Shown here: positions 13,324 to 38,000 of the stretch, one piece after another
Layout: every line of letters begins with the position of its first letter
Numbering within the stretch: position 1 is the stretch's first letter
Source: Patagioenas fasciata
Lineage: Eukaryota > Chordata > Aves > Columbiformes > Columbidae
NCBI RefSeq assembly: GCF_037038585.1
Contig: NC_092520.1
Coordinates: 16,437,001 to 16,501,000 of the forward strand
Direction: 5' to 3'
Length of the DNA stretch: 64,000 nt
Position numbers and translations under genes: made by a program
The notes under the pieces: generated by a model
Seen by the model: the letters and a program-made list of their open reading frames with translations, nothing else
Told to the model about the DNA's origin: nothing
Databases searched by the model: none

Positions 13324-14325
13324 ATCACAGAATCACTGAATGTTAGAAGTTGCAAGGGACCTTGAAGGATCATCCAGTCCAATTCCCCTGCCAGAGCAGG
13401 AACACCCAGATGAGGCTACACAGGAAGGTGTCCAGGCGGGTTTTGAATGTCTCCAGAGAAGGAGGTTCCACAACCCCCCTGGGCAGCCTGTTCCAGTGTC
13501 TGTCATCCTCACTGTGAAGAAGTTTCTTCTCAAATTTAAATGGAACCTCTTGTGTTCCAGTTTGTACCCATTGCCCCTTGTCCTATCATTGGTTGTCACC
13601 GAGAAGACCCTGGCTCCATCCTCGGGACACTCACCCTTTATATATTTGTAAACATTAAGGAGGTCACCCCTCAGTCTCCTCTTCTTCAAGCTAAAGAGCC
13701 CCAACTCCCTCACCCTTTCCTCACAAGGGAGATGCTCCACTCCCTTACTCATCTTTGTTGCCCTACACTGGACCCTCTCCAGCAGTTCCCTGTCCTTCTT
13801 GAACTGAGGGGCTCAGAACTGGACACAATATTCCAGATGGGGTCTCACCAGGGCAGAGTAGAGGGGAAGGAGAACCTCTCTCGACCTACTAACCACCCCT
13901 CTCCTAATACACCCCAGGATGCCATCGGCCTTCTTGGCCACAAGGGCACAGTGCTGGCTCATGGTCATCCTGCTGTCCACCAGGACCCCAGGTCCCTTTC
14001 CCCTATGCTGCTCTCTAACAAGTTGTTCCCCAACTTATACTGTAATCTGGGGTTGTTCCTACCCAGATGCAAGACTCTACACTTGCCCTTGTTATATTTC
14101 ATTAAATTTTTTCCTGCCCAGCTCTCCAGCCTGTCCAGGTCTCGCTGGTTGGCAGCACAGCCTTCTGGTGTGTCAGCCGCTCCTCCCAGCTTGGTGTCAT
14201 CAGCAAACTTGGTGACAGTGCACTCTATTCCCTCATCCAAGTCATTGATGAATATATTGAATAGTACTGGTCCCAGTGCTGACCCTTGAGGCACTCCACT
14301 AGATACAGACCTCCAACTAGATCAT
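13324..14325 (-). mobile_element. CR1 LINE fragment of about 1 kb with reverse-transcriptase remnant
   Basis: The minus strand encodes a CR1 ORF2 segment. Frame 14294-13965 carries the reverse-transcriptase motifs [19 protein letters not shown] and FADDTKLGG, in which the DD pair contributes to the polymerase active site. After frameshifts, frame 13752-13333 carries the C-terminal [17 protein letters not shown] block. The 3' end at about 13,324 has the CR1 tail (TCACAGAATCACTGAATG). It is 5'-truncated inside the RT domain, frameshifted and inactive. It is the longest retroelement copy recognised in the window. Confidence 0.92.
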
Positions 14326-15329
14326 CAAAGAGATCATCACAGACAGAAAACACAGAGCACTCAGACAAATACAAAAGGAACTGGAGGCCACATCTGTTCC
14401 TCCTCTTCACATTAGTCCACTAGTGAAACATTGACATAGAAATACAAACAGTAGATGCCCCCACACATCCTGTATCCCTAGTTACATATGATTCCCTGCA
14501 GCTTGCAGCCATGCTCCAGCTTCTGGTACTCAGATCTCTTAACCTACTCACCCAGTCCATCTTGAATTTCACTCAAATGCATGTTGAAAGAGCTCACCCA
14601 CACATAAGACGTGATTTACTGAGAAGACAGAACCAAATGTCCAGGGCATGGCCTAAGTAGCACACTGACCTGCAGCCTATTGTCACGCAATCAGTCCTGT
14701 TAATCCTCTTATCTGTTTATTTTCCCAGAACTGTTCCTTCCTTTGGTCCTTCCACTTCATTGCCTTTGGTTTTCCCCTAATCATCCCATAATAAATTTTG
14801 TACATTCCCACAGTCCCCTTCAAAGATGCTGTAGTAAGTTTTATAAAATCCTCAAATGCTCTTCCCCTGGATACTGATCCTTGTGCCCCTGGCACTGACC
14901 CCTCAGCCTGTGAGGTGGTGTGGTCCCTCTCCCATTGACACATGGCGATGGGTGTTCCCCTGGCCATGGGGGCTTCCCTGGGAGCATGGAGAGGAGTGGA
15001 GGCAGCTCAGGGATGACTGGGGCTCTCCTACGGAGATGAGCCTTTAATCACACCTATATCAATAAATATCTTAGGGTAGTGTTCATCACATTTAAGCTTA
15101 GCCTTCTATAATCAGGTGTCTGACAGGGACTGCTCAAACATGCTGCCTCTTCAGCCAGTAATAAAAAGGAATATTCCCATCCCCAGGCACCCACCTCAGG
15201 CTGGGAGGGATTGTTCTCTGGAGCTCCTGTCTGTCCGTAATTATGAGTGATCGTTTTGATTAGCCTACTTGCTTAACTTTGAAATATCTGAAACTTGTTG
15301 AAAGTAATCCCAGTTGTTCTAGGAACAGA
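14326..15329. other. Intergenic DNA between CR1 copies
   Basis: Unassigned sequence with short open frames on both strands (for example 14,967-14,683 minus, 94 codons) without recognisable domains. Nothing more can be supported. Confidence 0.45.
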
Positions 15330-15580
15330 AATCATAGAGTCATGCAATAGTTTGGGTTGGAAGGGAATCTTCAAAGGTCACCTAGTCCAACCCACCTGCC
15401 ATAAGCAGGGACATCTTCAACTACATCAGATTGCTGAGAGCCCTGTCCAGCCTGGCCTTGAATGTCTCCAGGGATGGGGCATCTACCACCTCTCTGGATA
15501 ACCTGTTCCTGTATCTTTCCACTCTCATTATAAAAAATTTCTTCCTAATATCTAGTCTGAAATACTCTTCCTTATGGACT
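15330..15580 (-). mobile_element. CR1 LINE fragment, 3' end
   Basis: The plus strand shows ATCATAGAGTCATGCAATAG, then TTTGGGTTGGAAGGGAATC, CACCTAGTCCAACCCACCTG and the GCCTGGCCTTGAATGTCTCC block, all in reverse orientation. It lies about 330 bp beyond the gene B stop codon, in or just past its 3' UTR. Confidence 0.9.
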
Positions 15581-15910
15581 CCTGGCTGGTAGGGCTCTGT
15601 GTAGGGTGATGTACAACATGAAGAATGAAGACTGTGTTAAAAAAAAAACAAACAACACACAATTTTGTATCAAAAGTAAATACTGCATTGTTCTTTGGTA
15701 AACTAACAGTCTTGATGTTAATTATGTACATATATACACATCAGTATGTTAAATACTATTCTGTTATGTACAGAAACACATATTGTGCAGGGGCTGAGGT
15801 TTGCTGACTAATGCTGAAGTACCTATATATTCCATATATTTACAAAACAAAAACTGTTTCTAGTGCAATAACACTACATTTTTTCCCACACCATTACAGA
15901 TTTCATTTTC

Positions 15911-23835
<7,925 letters not shown>

Positions 23836-23889
23836 TTTCACTTGTCTTTAGGAAAGTCTTCGTTGCACTCTGACATGCATTTGCTTCAT

Positions 23890-23938
23890 CTTTATATAGT
23901 ATATGTTTGCTTTATAAAGCTTTCCAGTCCCTGACTCA
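23890..23938 (-). promoter_or_regulatory. Gene B core promoter: TATA box and AP-1 site
   Basis: On the minus strand TGAGTCA (23938-23932) is followed 34 bp later by ACTATATAAAG (23900-23890), then by about 55 bp to the start codon at 23835. With a start site near 23,865, AP-1 falls near -70, the usual position in MMP promoters. Unlike genes A and C, there is no AGAGGAT ETS-like element just upstream of AP-1. A GGAA core lies between AP-1 and TATA (23925-23922). Confidence 0.72.
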
Positions 23939-24308
23939 CTAATTCTCACAATTTCTAGTTAGCAACAGAACATATGCAAAACAATGGTTTTATCATAGTT
24001 AAAGATTAATGCTGTCTTTCATCTGGTTCCAACCTTGTGCAGGTTTTGCAATATGGAAATATGAGTAATGAGGAGATAATAGACCTGTAGTTCTTTTTAA
24101 TAAGCTCATTAACCTTTTAGTTATTCAAATGTAGTTTTATTCTCAAAAACCTTAGAGCATATCTCTTTAATGTTCTCCATTCAAAATTCCTATTGAATTC
24201 AAATGGGTTGTTGAAGTACTTAAAGACAAAAACTTTTACAGACGGTTGCAGGACTGTAGACTACAAGCAGAAAAAAATTCCACTTTTTTTTTTTTTTGGT
24301 AGTTACTT
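23939..24308. other. Gene B upstream DNA
   Basis: AT-rich sequence directly upstream of the gene B promoter. No further element is recognised with confidence; a run of about 15 T ends near 24,297. Confidence 0.45.
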
Positions 24309-24323
24309 GTATATATATATGTG

Positions 24324-24354
<31 letters not shown>

Positions 24355-24396
24355 GTGTATATATATATATGTGTATATATATATATATGCATATCT
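24309..24396. repeat. (TA)n/(TG)n alternating purine-pyrimidine tract
   Basis: About 88 bp of TATATA blocks with interspersed GTGTA steps, about 0.45 kb upstream of the inferred gene B transcription start. Near-perfect alternation makes it self-complementary (cruciform- or Z-prone). The open frames read through it are repeat artefacts. Confidence 0.95.
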
Positions 24397-25166
24397 ATGG
24401 CCAGGCTGGACTATGGTAGCAGTGCAGGACCCCTGGCAATAACTTGGAATAGCAGTTCCATGCATGGGAAGCTTCTGAACTGCAAAACTTCCTCTTCAAC
24501 CTGTGTTTCTGTTTAACTCAGCACCTCCTTTCTGGTTTTGCTGCAAACCCTCAGACCTGGCTGGACAGACTTAGCCTCAGAAATATATTACTCATGGAGA
24601 TGAGTGTGTGACATGCTTCTGGCGTTTATATAACATTAATTCATCTCCAGTGTGGTAGTGTTGATTTACTGACAGGGCCCCTCTTGTCCCAGTCAGCCTG
24701 CACTCAGGTCACCTTTCTCTCCAGTGCTGGATATTCAGGGACTACTAGCAGGTTAATTCTTCATTTTCTTCTTGCTTATGGCAGTGCTGTCTGTCCTTGT
24801 GAGTGGAGTCTTGCTTTGTACAGAAACCCGCCTGGGAAGATCCCAAATCTCAGGCACAGAGAACAGCATTAGACAAATACTTCCAAATTTTCTCAATAAC
24901 CACAGCAACCACCTTGAAAATCAGGCCAGGAAGAGGAAATGCAGAAGATTCTTCTCTCAACATCTCCAAAGATTTCTGTATAATGCACTCATTCTCCTTC
25001 CCAAAAACCAACATGTGACGACAGCTGCCGCTGGTAACATTAAACCAGTCTGCCAACTGCAGAGTGAGGGCTTCTGACTGAACAGTCAGATGTCCAGGTC
25101 TGGAGCCCATTGCTTTAACATAGCACGTAGAAGTGCCCAGTACTTGTGACTGAAGTGCCAGGACAG
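24397..25166. other. Intergenic DNA between genes B and C
   Basis: Unassigned sequence with short open frames on both strands and no recognisable motif. It ends where a CR1 3' end begins. Confidence 0.45.
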
Positions 25167-25672
25167 TCACAGAATCGTTTTGGTTGGAAGAGACCCTCAG
25201 GATCATCTAGTCCAACCCTAATTCTAGCACTAAACCATGTCCCTAAGAACCTCATCTAAACATCTTTGAAACACCTGCAATGCTTCACAACCCTTTATGT
25301 GAAGATATTTTTCCTAATATTCAATCTAAACCTCCCCTGGTGCAACTTGAGACCATTTCCTCTTGTCCTATCACTTGCTACTTAGGACAAGAGGCCAACA
25401 CCCTCCATGCTACAACCTCTTCTCAGGTAGCCGTAGACAGCGATAAGGTCTCCCCTCAGCCTCCTTTTCTCCAGGCTGAACAGCCCCAGTCCCCTCAGCC
25501 ACTCGTGACCGGCCACCAACTGGGTTTGGCTCCATTCACCACAACTCTTTGGGCCCGACCATCCAGGCAGTTCTTTATCCATCGAATATTACACCCATCC
25601 AGGCCATGAGCTGCAAGCTTCTCCAGGAGAATGCTGTGGGATATGGTGTAAAAGCAGATATTCCTCAGATTC
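25167..25672 (-). mobile_element. CR1 LINE fragment with an internal deletion
   Basis: The 3' tail starts at about 25,167 (TCACAGAATCGTTTTGGTTGG...CATCTAGTCCAACCC). Reading 5' to 3' on the minus strand, about 25,672-25,510 resembles the reverse-transcriptase segment around SILLEKLAAHGLDG and [15 protein letters not shown]. It then passes directly into the C-terminal [18 protein letters not shown] block (about 25,500-25,430). The middle of the RT domain, still present in the copy at 13,324-14,325, is missing. The element is dead. Confidence 0.88.
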
Positions 25673-28298
25673 TTTCCGCTTCTTGTGCTCCTAACATTTT
25701 TGTGTTAGTATATACTGTTGCAAGCTTGCACAGCTAATACTCTGTAAGGGTTCTATTAAACTCTCAGTGAAGTCAGTAAGCCATTTTTGCCTGAGTATTC
25801 ATGTGCAAGAGATTGGGTCTGGGACAGCAGTTGTGCAGTCAAGAATTTCAGATTTAACAGTTTACTTTTTGTGTGTCTCTTTTTGCATGCCTGGTCTCAG
25901 ACTCCAGGGAAAATTCATATTCATAGAGGGTGAGTACTTGAAATTATGTTTATGGACAAATTTCCCCTGCTGTAATCCAACAAACCTTTAATTCCAGGAA
26001 TTATTTATGAGTTATAACCAAATCATGGTTGCTCACTAAGTGTAGATGGGCAGCTCCAGCACTTTTGTTTCCAAACCCATCTGAACTACGCATTTTTGTA
26101 CCATTTGCCAGGAATTTCATTGCTTTTCCCGAACCGAAAGTAATGTTCTTTTGTTGATAAAGTTTATGACATTAACAAAGCAGAAATACAGATGGCAAAT
26201 CCATGCTTAACACATTTCACCAGTACCCTTGTCCAGGTGAAATCTATGTCATGTTGTCTTCCATTTATGGTCCAAATTAGACCAAAACACAGGACATTTT
26301 CTAAATTCTCCTTCGCAGCCAAGTAAATGTCATTCATTTTTCAGATACTAGTAGATTAAGCTAATTAATACCTAGTGGTGGTGGTGGTAGTATTTTAATT
26401 TAGCTGTCTCCCAGAGGTTATAATGATAAAACAGTACCAGCTTCATGTAAGAGAACTAAGTTGATATAATGGCCAAGGTGAGTCATAATAAACATTGTCA
26501 ATGTTTTCCTTCACCATTGCTGAAATGTTCCTTTTGGTTCCTTCTTAACCACTTTCAAGTTCGAGCAAACAACCAGAGCCTAAAGGCCTGATTTCTGAAA
26601 GCAGCCTTCACATACAAGCAAGTATGTAGTTAGGATATCAAAGTGTGTAGGCACTTATTAAAATCAAAGTGATTAACTCCAGGCAGTGTTCATAAGTGCC
26701 CTGCCTAACCCTAGAGGCATCTAAAGTCCTTGGACTGAAGTTTCTTCTGAAGTGGCTGCGTACACAGCACAAGCTATTGAGAAAGATACTGGGAGATGTT
26801 TGGGCAACATCAGTGTTCCTGTGTCTCTGCCCTGCCTGGAATGTGGCCAGGTGAGCTCATGTACTTGTCAGTCCATGATGCACCTTTGTGGCAATGCTGA
26901 GCTGTTCAGGTCCTACTTGACTTTAAGCCCTGTTGAGATTCATGGCTTAATTTCTCACCTGGGTTGGTTTTATGTCTTGCTTTAGCAGTCAGTGCTCAGT
27001 GTATACCTAGCATGGCAGAAAGCATGCATGAGGAGCAGAACAGGGCAGATAAGAGGTTTTCTAAGATCAGGCATGGCAGTATCCTGGCAACTTGTTCTTG
27101 GTCTTGTCTGCTAGCACAGGGGGACAGCAGGTCTGTGAGTACACTGGGAGACACATGGCTTCCTCTGGCCCTGCTGTGACAGATGTTAGTAGGTGTTTTG
27201 ACCAGGTGTCTGAGGCATCTGCCCTGTGCAGAAGACCAGGATCTGCCTAGTGAGGTTTGAGCTGTGGTAACTGGAAGACTGTCCTCAACAACCATTCCCA
27301 TTCTCTCTTGCTGTCTTTGCCAATTCTACTAGAGAAAGATGAATAGCGAGGAGGAGTTGACTCCCTTGTACAAAATCACATCATCAGTTGTGATAGAAGG
27401 GATCAAATCCCTTCAAGGAGAGGACAGACTTCAGCCAAGCTTTCTTAGAGGCCCAGGGGTGTTTCAGTCACTGAGCCTTGTGAGTGGGACTCAAGCAAGG
27501 TGGACAAAGAAAGCACATGTTCTTTTATATGTCTCACTACTCTTCCTCCAGGGGATTTGTCTCTGGTAGTTACATGAAAAACCTGTGGTTTTTTTCTTAT
27601 GACTTTGGCTTGTTTTCTCTGGGATGTGGCTCATCAGTTGTTTCTTGTCCAGTATTGTGAGTTGGACCATCAGTTCTGACTCCATTCTAATGGCACATGG
27701 TCACAGCTCAGCATGGGTAATCCCCTGACTTCCTGGGATCCTATGAGCATATCTCCATCACTTTCCACCCTGCATACATGCTGCCTCCCTCGCTAAATGA
27801 GATACCCACCCTTCTCTCTGGTCACTCATGTCCTGCTCTACCAAAGACTCTGCCCATGAAAACCACCCATAGCTACAATGGAGCATGGATACTCTTAGCC
27901 CATTGCCATGTTCTCCAGCAGGCATCATCACCATCCCTGCCCTGACCCCTCTGTGCTCATGCCATGGGGTCATGGCAGGTGAGGCCACCACCATCTGTTT
28001 CTCCATAACCCTTCCCACATGGTAGTCTAGGATGTCCTCCTACCTCTCCCACTTCCCCCACATTGTTCCTGAACGTCTTTATTTCCCTTCTCTGTCCCTC
28101 AGGTCATTTCCTATTGCCTGTTGAAACTGCACACCTACTTCTACTTCTCTTTAACTTCCCTCCTAGGGACACTGAGTCCTGCTAAAAATGATGGTGTGGT
28201 CCTGGCGTTGTTCAGGCTTGTGTGTGGTCGTATCAGAAGTCTTGTCTCCAGCAGACTGAACCAGGACATAAGAACACGAGTATACTCGAGAAAAATAT
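25673..28298. other. Intergenic DNA downstream of gene C
   Basis: A 2.6-kb stretch without a supported gene. Open frames of up to about 100 codons (for example 27,301-26,996 minus) have no domain, introns or similarity that I recognise. Part of 26,750-28,100 is less AT-rich than its surroundings. Confidence 0.45.
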
Positions 28299-28304
28299 TT
28301 TATT
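28299..28304 (-). terminator. Putative poly(A) signal of gene C
   Basis: TTTATT on the plus strand is AATAAA on the minus strand, about 215 bp past the gene C stop codon. This would give a short 3' UTR of about 240 nt. The motif is short, so the assignment rests on position. Confidence 0.5.
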
Positions 28305-28519
28305 ACTCAAAACCAACTTGATTAATAAATATTTGGAAAATGAAATAAATTAAAACTGTACATTAAGTTTTACATTTCTAAAGTTTTAAATTAGAATTAT
28401 CGAAGGCCATCATTTCAGACTACAATGCACAGTAACAGCTGAATGATACTCTTTAAAACCAAGGAACATGAAAAAACATTTCTGGTACAAAGACAGCCCT
28501 ACATCATAAAGTAATATTT

Positions 28520-34884
<6,365 letters not shown>

Positions 34885-34959
34885 CTTTACCCGCTGTCCT
34901 ATCAGCCCTTGCTAGAAAACTTCTCAACCTCTTCTTCTGTCCAAGGCTCACCAGTGTTT

Positions 34960-35026
34960 CTCTATTTATATCAGTTTTGTGCTTGCTAATGTCAATAACT
35001 GCATGACTCAGTTTAAAACATCCTCT
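34960..35026 (-). promoter_or_regulatory. Gene C core promoter: TATA-like box, AP-1 and ETS/PEA3-like elements
   Basis: On the minus strand the order is AGAGGATG (35026-35019), TGAGTCA (35010-35004) and TATAAATAG (34970-34962), then the start codon at 34884. The ETS-to-AP-1 gap is 8 bp, close to the 9 bp in gene A. This points to a shared ancestral module. Function is inferred from the known AP-1/PEA3 logic of MMP promoters. Confidence 0.72.
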
Positions 35027-38000
35027 GATTTCCCACAGAAACACAGAAAACAAATTTGGTTTTAGAAGCAAGCTAACACATGACAGTTTACCTTGCTCAA
35101 AACCCCCTGATTTCGCAATCATATTATTGGACAGCACTTTTTTTTTCTTCTTCATTTCTAAACTGGACGAGTAATATAAACTTAAAATTATCTGAATCTA
35201 TAATCAGTCACTGGATAAAAATCACCTTCTTTTTCAGAGACGTTAAAGGGATCTGGCTTTTTGTGAGGGACAACAATCCGTAATTCCTTGTAGCAAGTGC
35301 TAAGAGACCCCCAGAAACTGGCCCTCAGTTTTCTCAGTGTGGCACCCATGCAGGACCTCAGTGTGTCAGGGATGATTCTCTTCCTTTAGCCCATCTTGTC
35401 CCTGATTATTTTACTGACATAGCTGGTTACGCAAATTACTCATCTCTTCTCTTGAACCTGATATCCCAGCCTGGTTACAAGACCATCACCTGTTCTTCTA
35501 CCTGGCCTGTGTAATCACAGATTTATGGCTGCATCCTCTTGTTCTCCCATTTAGCCCCAGACAACCCCCACACAACAATGTAAAGATCTCAGTAGAACAT
35601 CCCAGATCGTTGACCGTGGTCTGCATCACCTATCAGCCAATGGCATTTTCACAACTAATGAAGAAGTGGCAGAAATTGCCCTAAAGAACTGCAGGCACCT
35701 TGGGGATGTGGTGGTTTTCAGAGGAACTTTTTAATACATCTCCAAAGTCAGGTGGAAGATGACGAGGATTTGAGCTGTAGTTTCCAAGTTCCCCATTTTG
35801 CCAGAGGTCCTACTTTCAGTTCTAATGTCGTTTTCTGAACTTGGTTCATCGCACTTTACACAGAGGTTGCAGAACCACTGTCACTCAGTTCCCTCTTTCT
35901 TGCCTGTCATTTCTGAGACACCCATCTTTTGAAGCAGAATTCTCTTGTGTTGACTTAGTGCCCAGTTGCAAGTTCAAAAGGGGAAATATGAGCTAAAAAT
36001 AATCTACTTCTTTTTGAACATGAGAAAAAGAAGGAAAAGAAACCACCTTTCCAGTGCAAATAAACATATTGGAAACTTCAAAAAAACAACCCTAGCACCG
36101 CAGCAGCTGAGCTCTGCAGTCTGCAAGGTGGCCTGGAGAACAGGCATGGCCACCTTCCAAAGGAAACGGGACTTGAGATGCCCGACTGGAATTTGGTCAC
36201 ACTGCATGCATGACCCAGGTCCCTGAACCACTGAGATGAGCCATAGATGTTTGTGTCTAAGGCTGCAGTGGGGTGAGGGTGGCTTTGCCAGTAGCTCACA
36301 GCTGCTGTACTGGGATGCTCCTGCTCCTCCCATCCTGGCCAGAACTCCTGCTGCTTCCCTGTGCCTTTCTGATGCCAAGAATGCCTTCAGTCAACTGATT
36401 CAGAGGCTAAGGGAAAGCAGCCCTGAAAAATGGCCCCCAACCCCACCAACAATGGTTTTCTGCTTGGGTTAGCAACTACAATGGCTCCATGAGAGCGAGG
36501 AGACCCAAGTCAGCATGAAGGGGGGGTGGGACGGCACAGATGGGAACAGGGGTGCAGAGGTTCAACCAGAAGTGAGTCTGGGACACTGGGGACTCTCCTT
36601 TTGGCAGCAGGAAGGTAAAAGATTGTCTCAGCTGGTCATGGGACAGCAACCCCAAAGTGCATTCATAGAGTACGGAGACTGCATTTCCTCAAAGAAACTC
36701 AGGTACAAAGCAGGGCTATTTAAAATACTGCATTTGTATCTCTGCACCCAGTAGCAGCAGGTAGAATACAGCATTTATCCTCCTTGCTTTCAGCTAAATG
36801 GCTTGTAAACACCCTGCTCACTATGTCCATGGGATCTGGGATGAAGTAATCAGAGCAGCGAGATGCAGCAATAACTAATTGGCAAACATTTTAGCAAGCC
36901 CTTTTTAATGTTTAGGAAGCTATTATTTCTCACTGACTTTTGCATGGCTGCCGATAGGCATGTTACAGCTTCTTCATAGCTGTTGGCTTCCCCTCCCAGA
37001 GTCTGTTGCCTTCGTGCTTGAGTTAACATTTATGGAGCAGCTGGTGAGTGCTGGGGAGGAGAGCTGGGTCTTGTGAAAGCATTTGGCAGCACAAGTGGGG
37101 AAAATTAACAGCTGAGGCAGCCTGCACAGCTCTGAGATGTGTGAGCGAGTCTGTGCCTTTTCATTGCATGTGGATCCAAGAGAGGACTTGCCTTCTTGTG
37201 CTGGCCCAAAAGATATTGTCAGCTTTTACGGTTCAAACTAATGTGTGTACTCAGTCCTGGTTTTACATATTACAGGATGCAAACAAGAACTGTGTTATAG
37301 ATTTAATCAGAGGTTTAAAGTGCTTGAAAATTGTGTTGTCACTGGACATGGTGGAGCTTTGTCAGCAAAGACACAGCTCTGATTTAAATGGGGTGAGCTG
37401 AAATGAGGAAATGATCTCACATACCACTTTTGCCTCACTTATAGGTCTATCGGTTCACGAGTTCTGCTTAAGGGGTGCCCAGAAGCACTTTATTCTTGAA
37501 AGACTGAGCAGGTCAGGTGCCTGTTTCATGCCTTGGCCCCGTAGGTAACCACAAGAAGATGCTGATCTTTCCATATGTCCTGGGAGGCTGCTCCTCTCTG
37601 TGTCCCAAAGTTGCTGTTCGTCTCCAGCTGGGTTGGAGACTGTACAGACCGCAGCGGTGACTCTCGCCAGCTCCTACAGCAGCAAAACAGCCAGGATGGA
37701 TTCAGGAATACTGCTCATTTCTTCCCCCAGCTCATCAGCACTCCGACTCAGACATCCCATGTCGCCGGCAAGTGCCTTAATCACTGCACTCAGGGGCAAG
37801 AGTGGGTGCTTTCCCAGGAAGACCCTTGCAGTAGAACTGAATATTTCACTGAAAGCCTGCCAGCATCCAGGCTAATACTGCTCCACCACAGAACTGTTTG
37901 TCCTCTGGCAGTGTAATTCATATTATCATGTGGGGTCTAACCCAAGTGCCAGGCTTTTTAACACATTGGTCAAAACTCTAGCTGGGAATTTTACCATTTC

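Noticed and set aside
24193-24516. Plus and minus frames rich in Tyr-Ile repeats
   Set aside because: They are generated by the TA/TG microsatellite at 24,309-24,396.
36004-36378. 124-codon minus-strand frame upstream of gene C
   Set aside because: Overlapping frames are open on both strands and there is no motif or promoter evidence; treated as chance.
37575-37916. 113-codon plus-strand frame
   Set aside because: It looks compositional; no similarity or exon borders could be supported.
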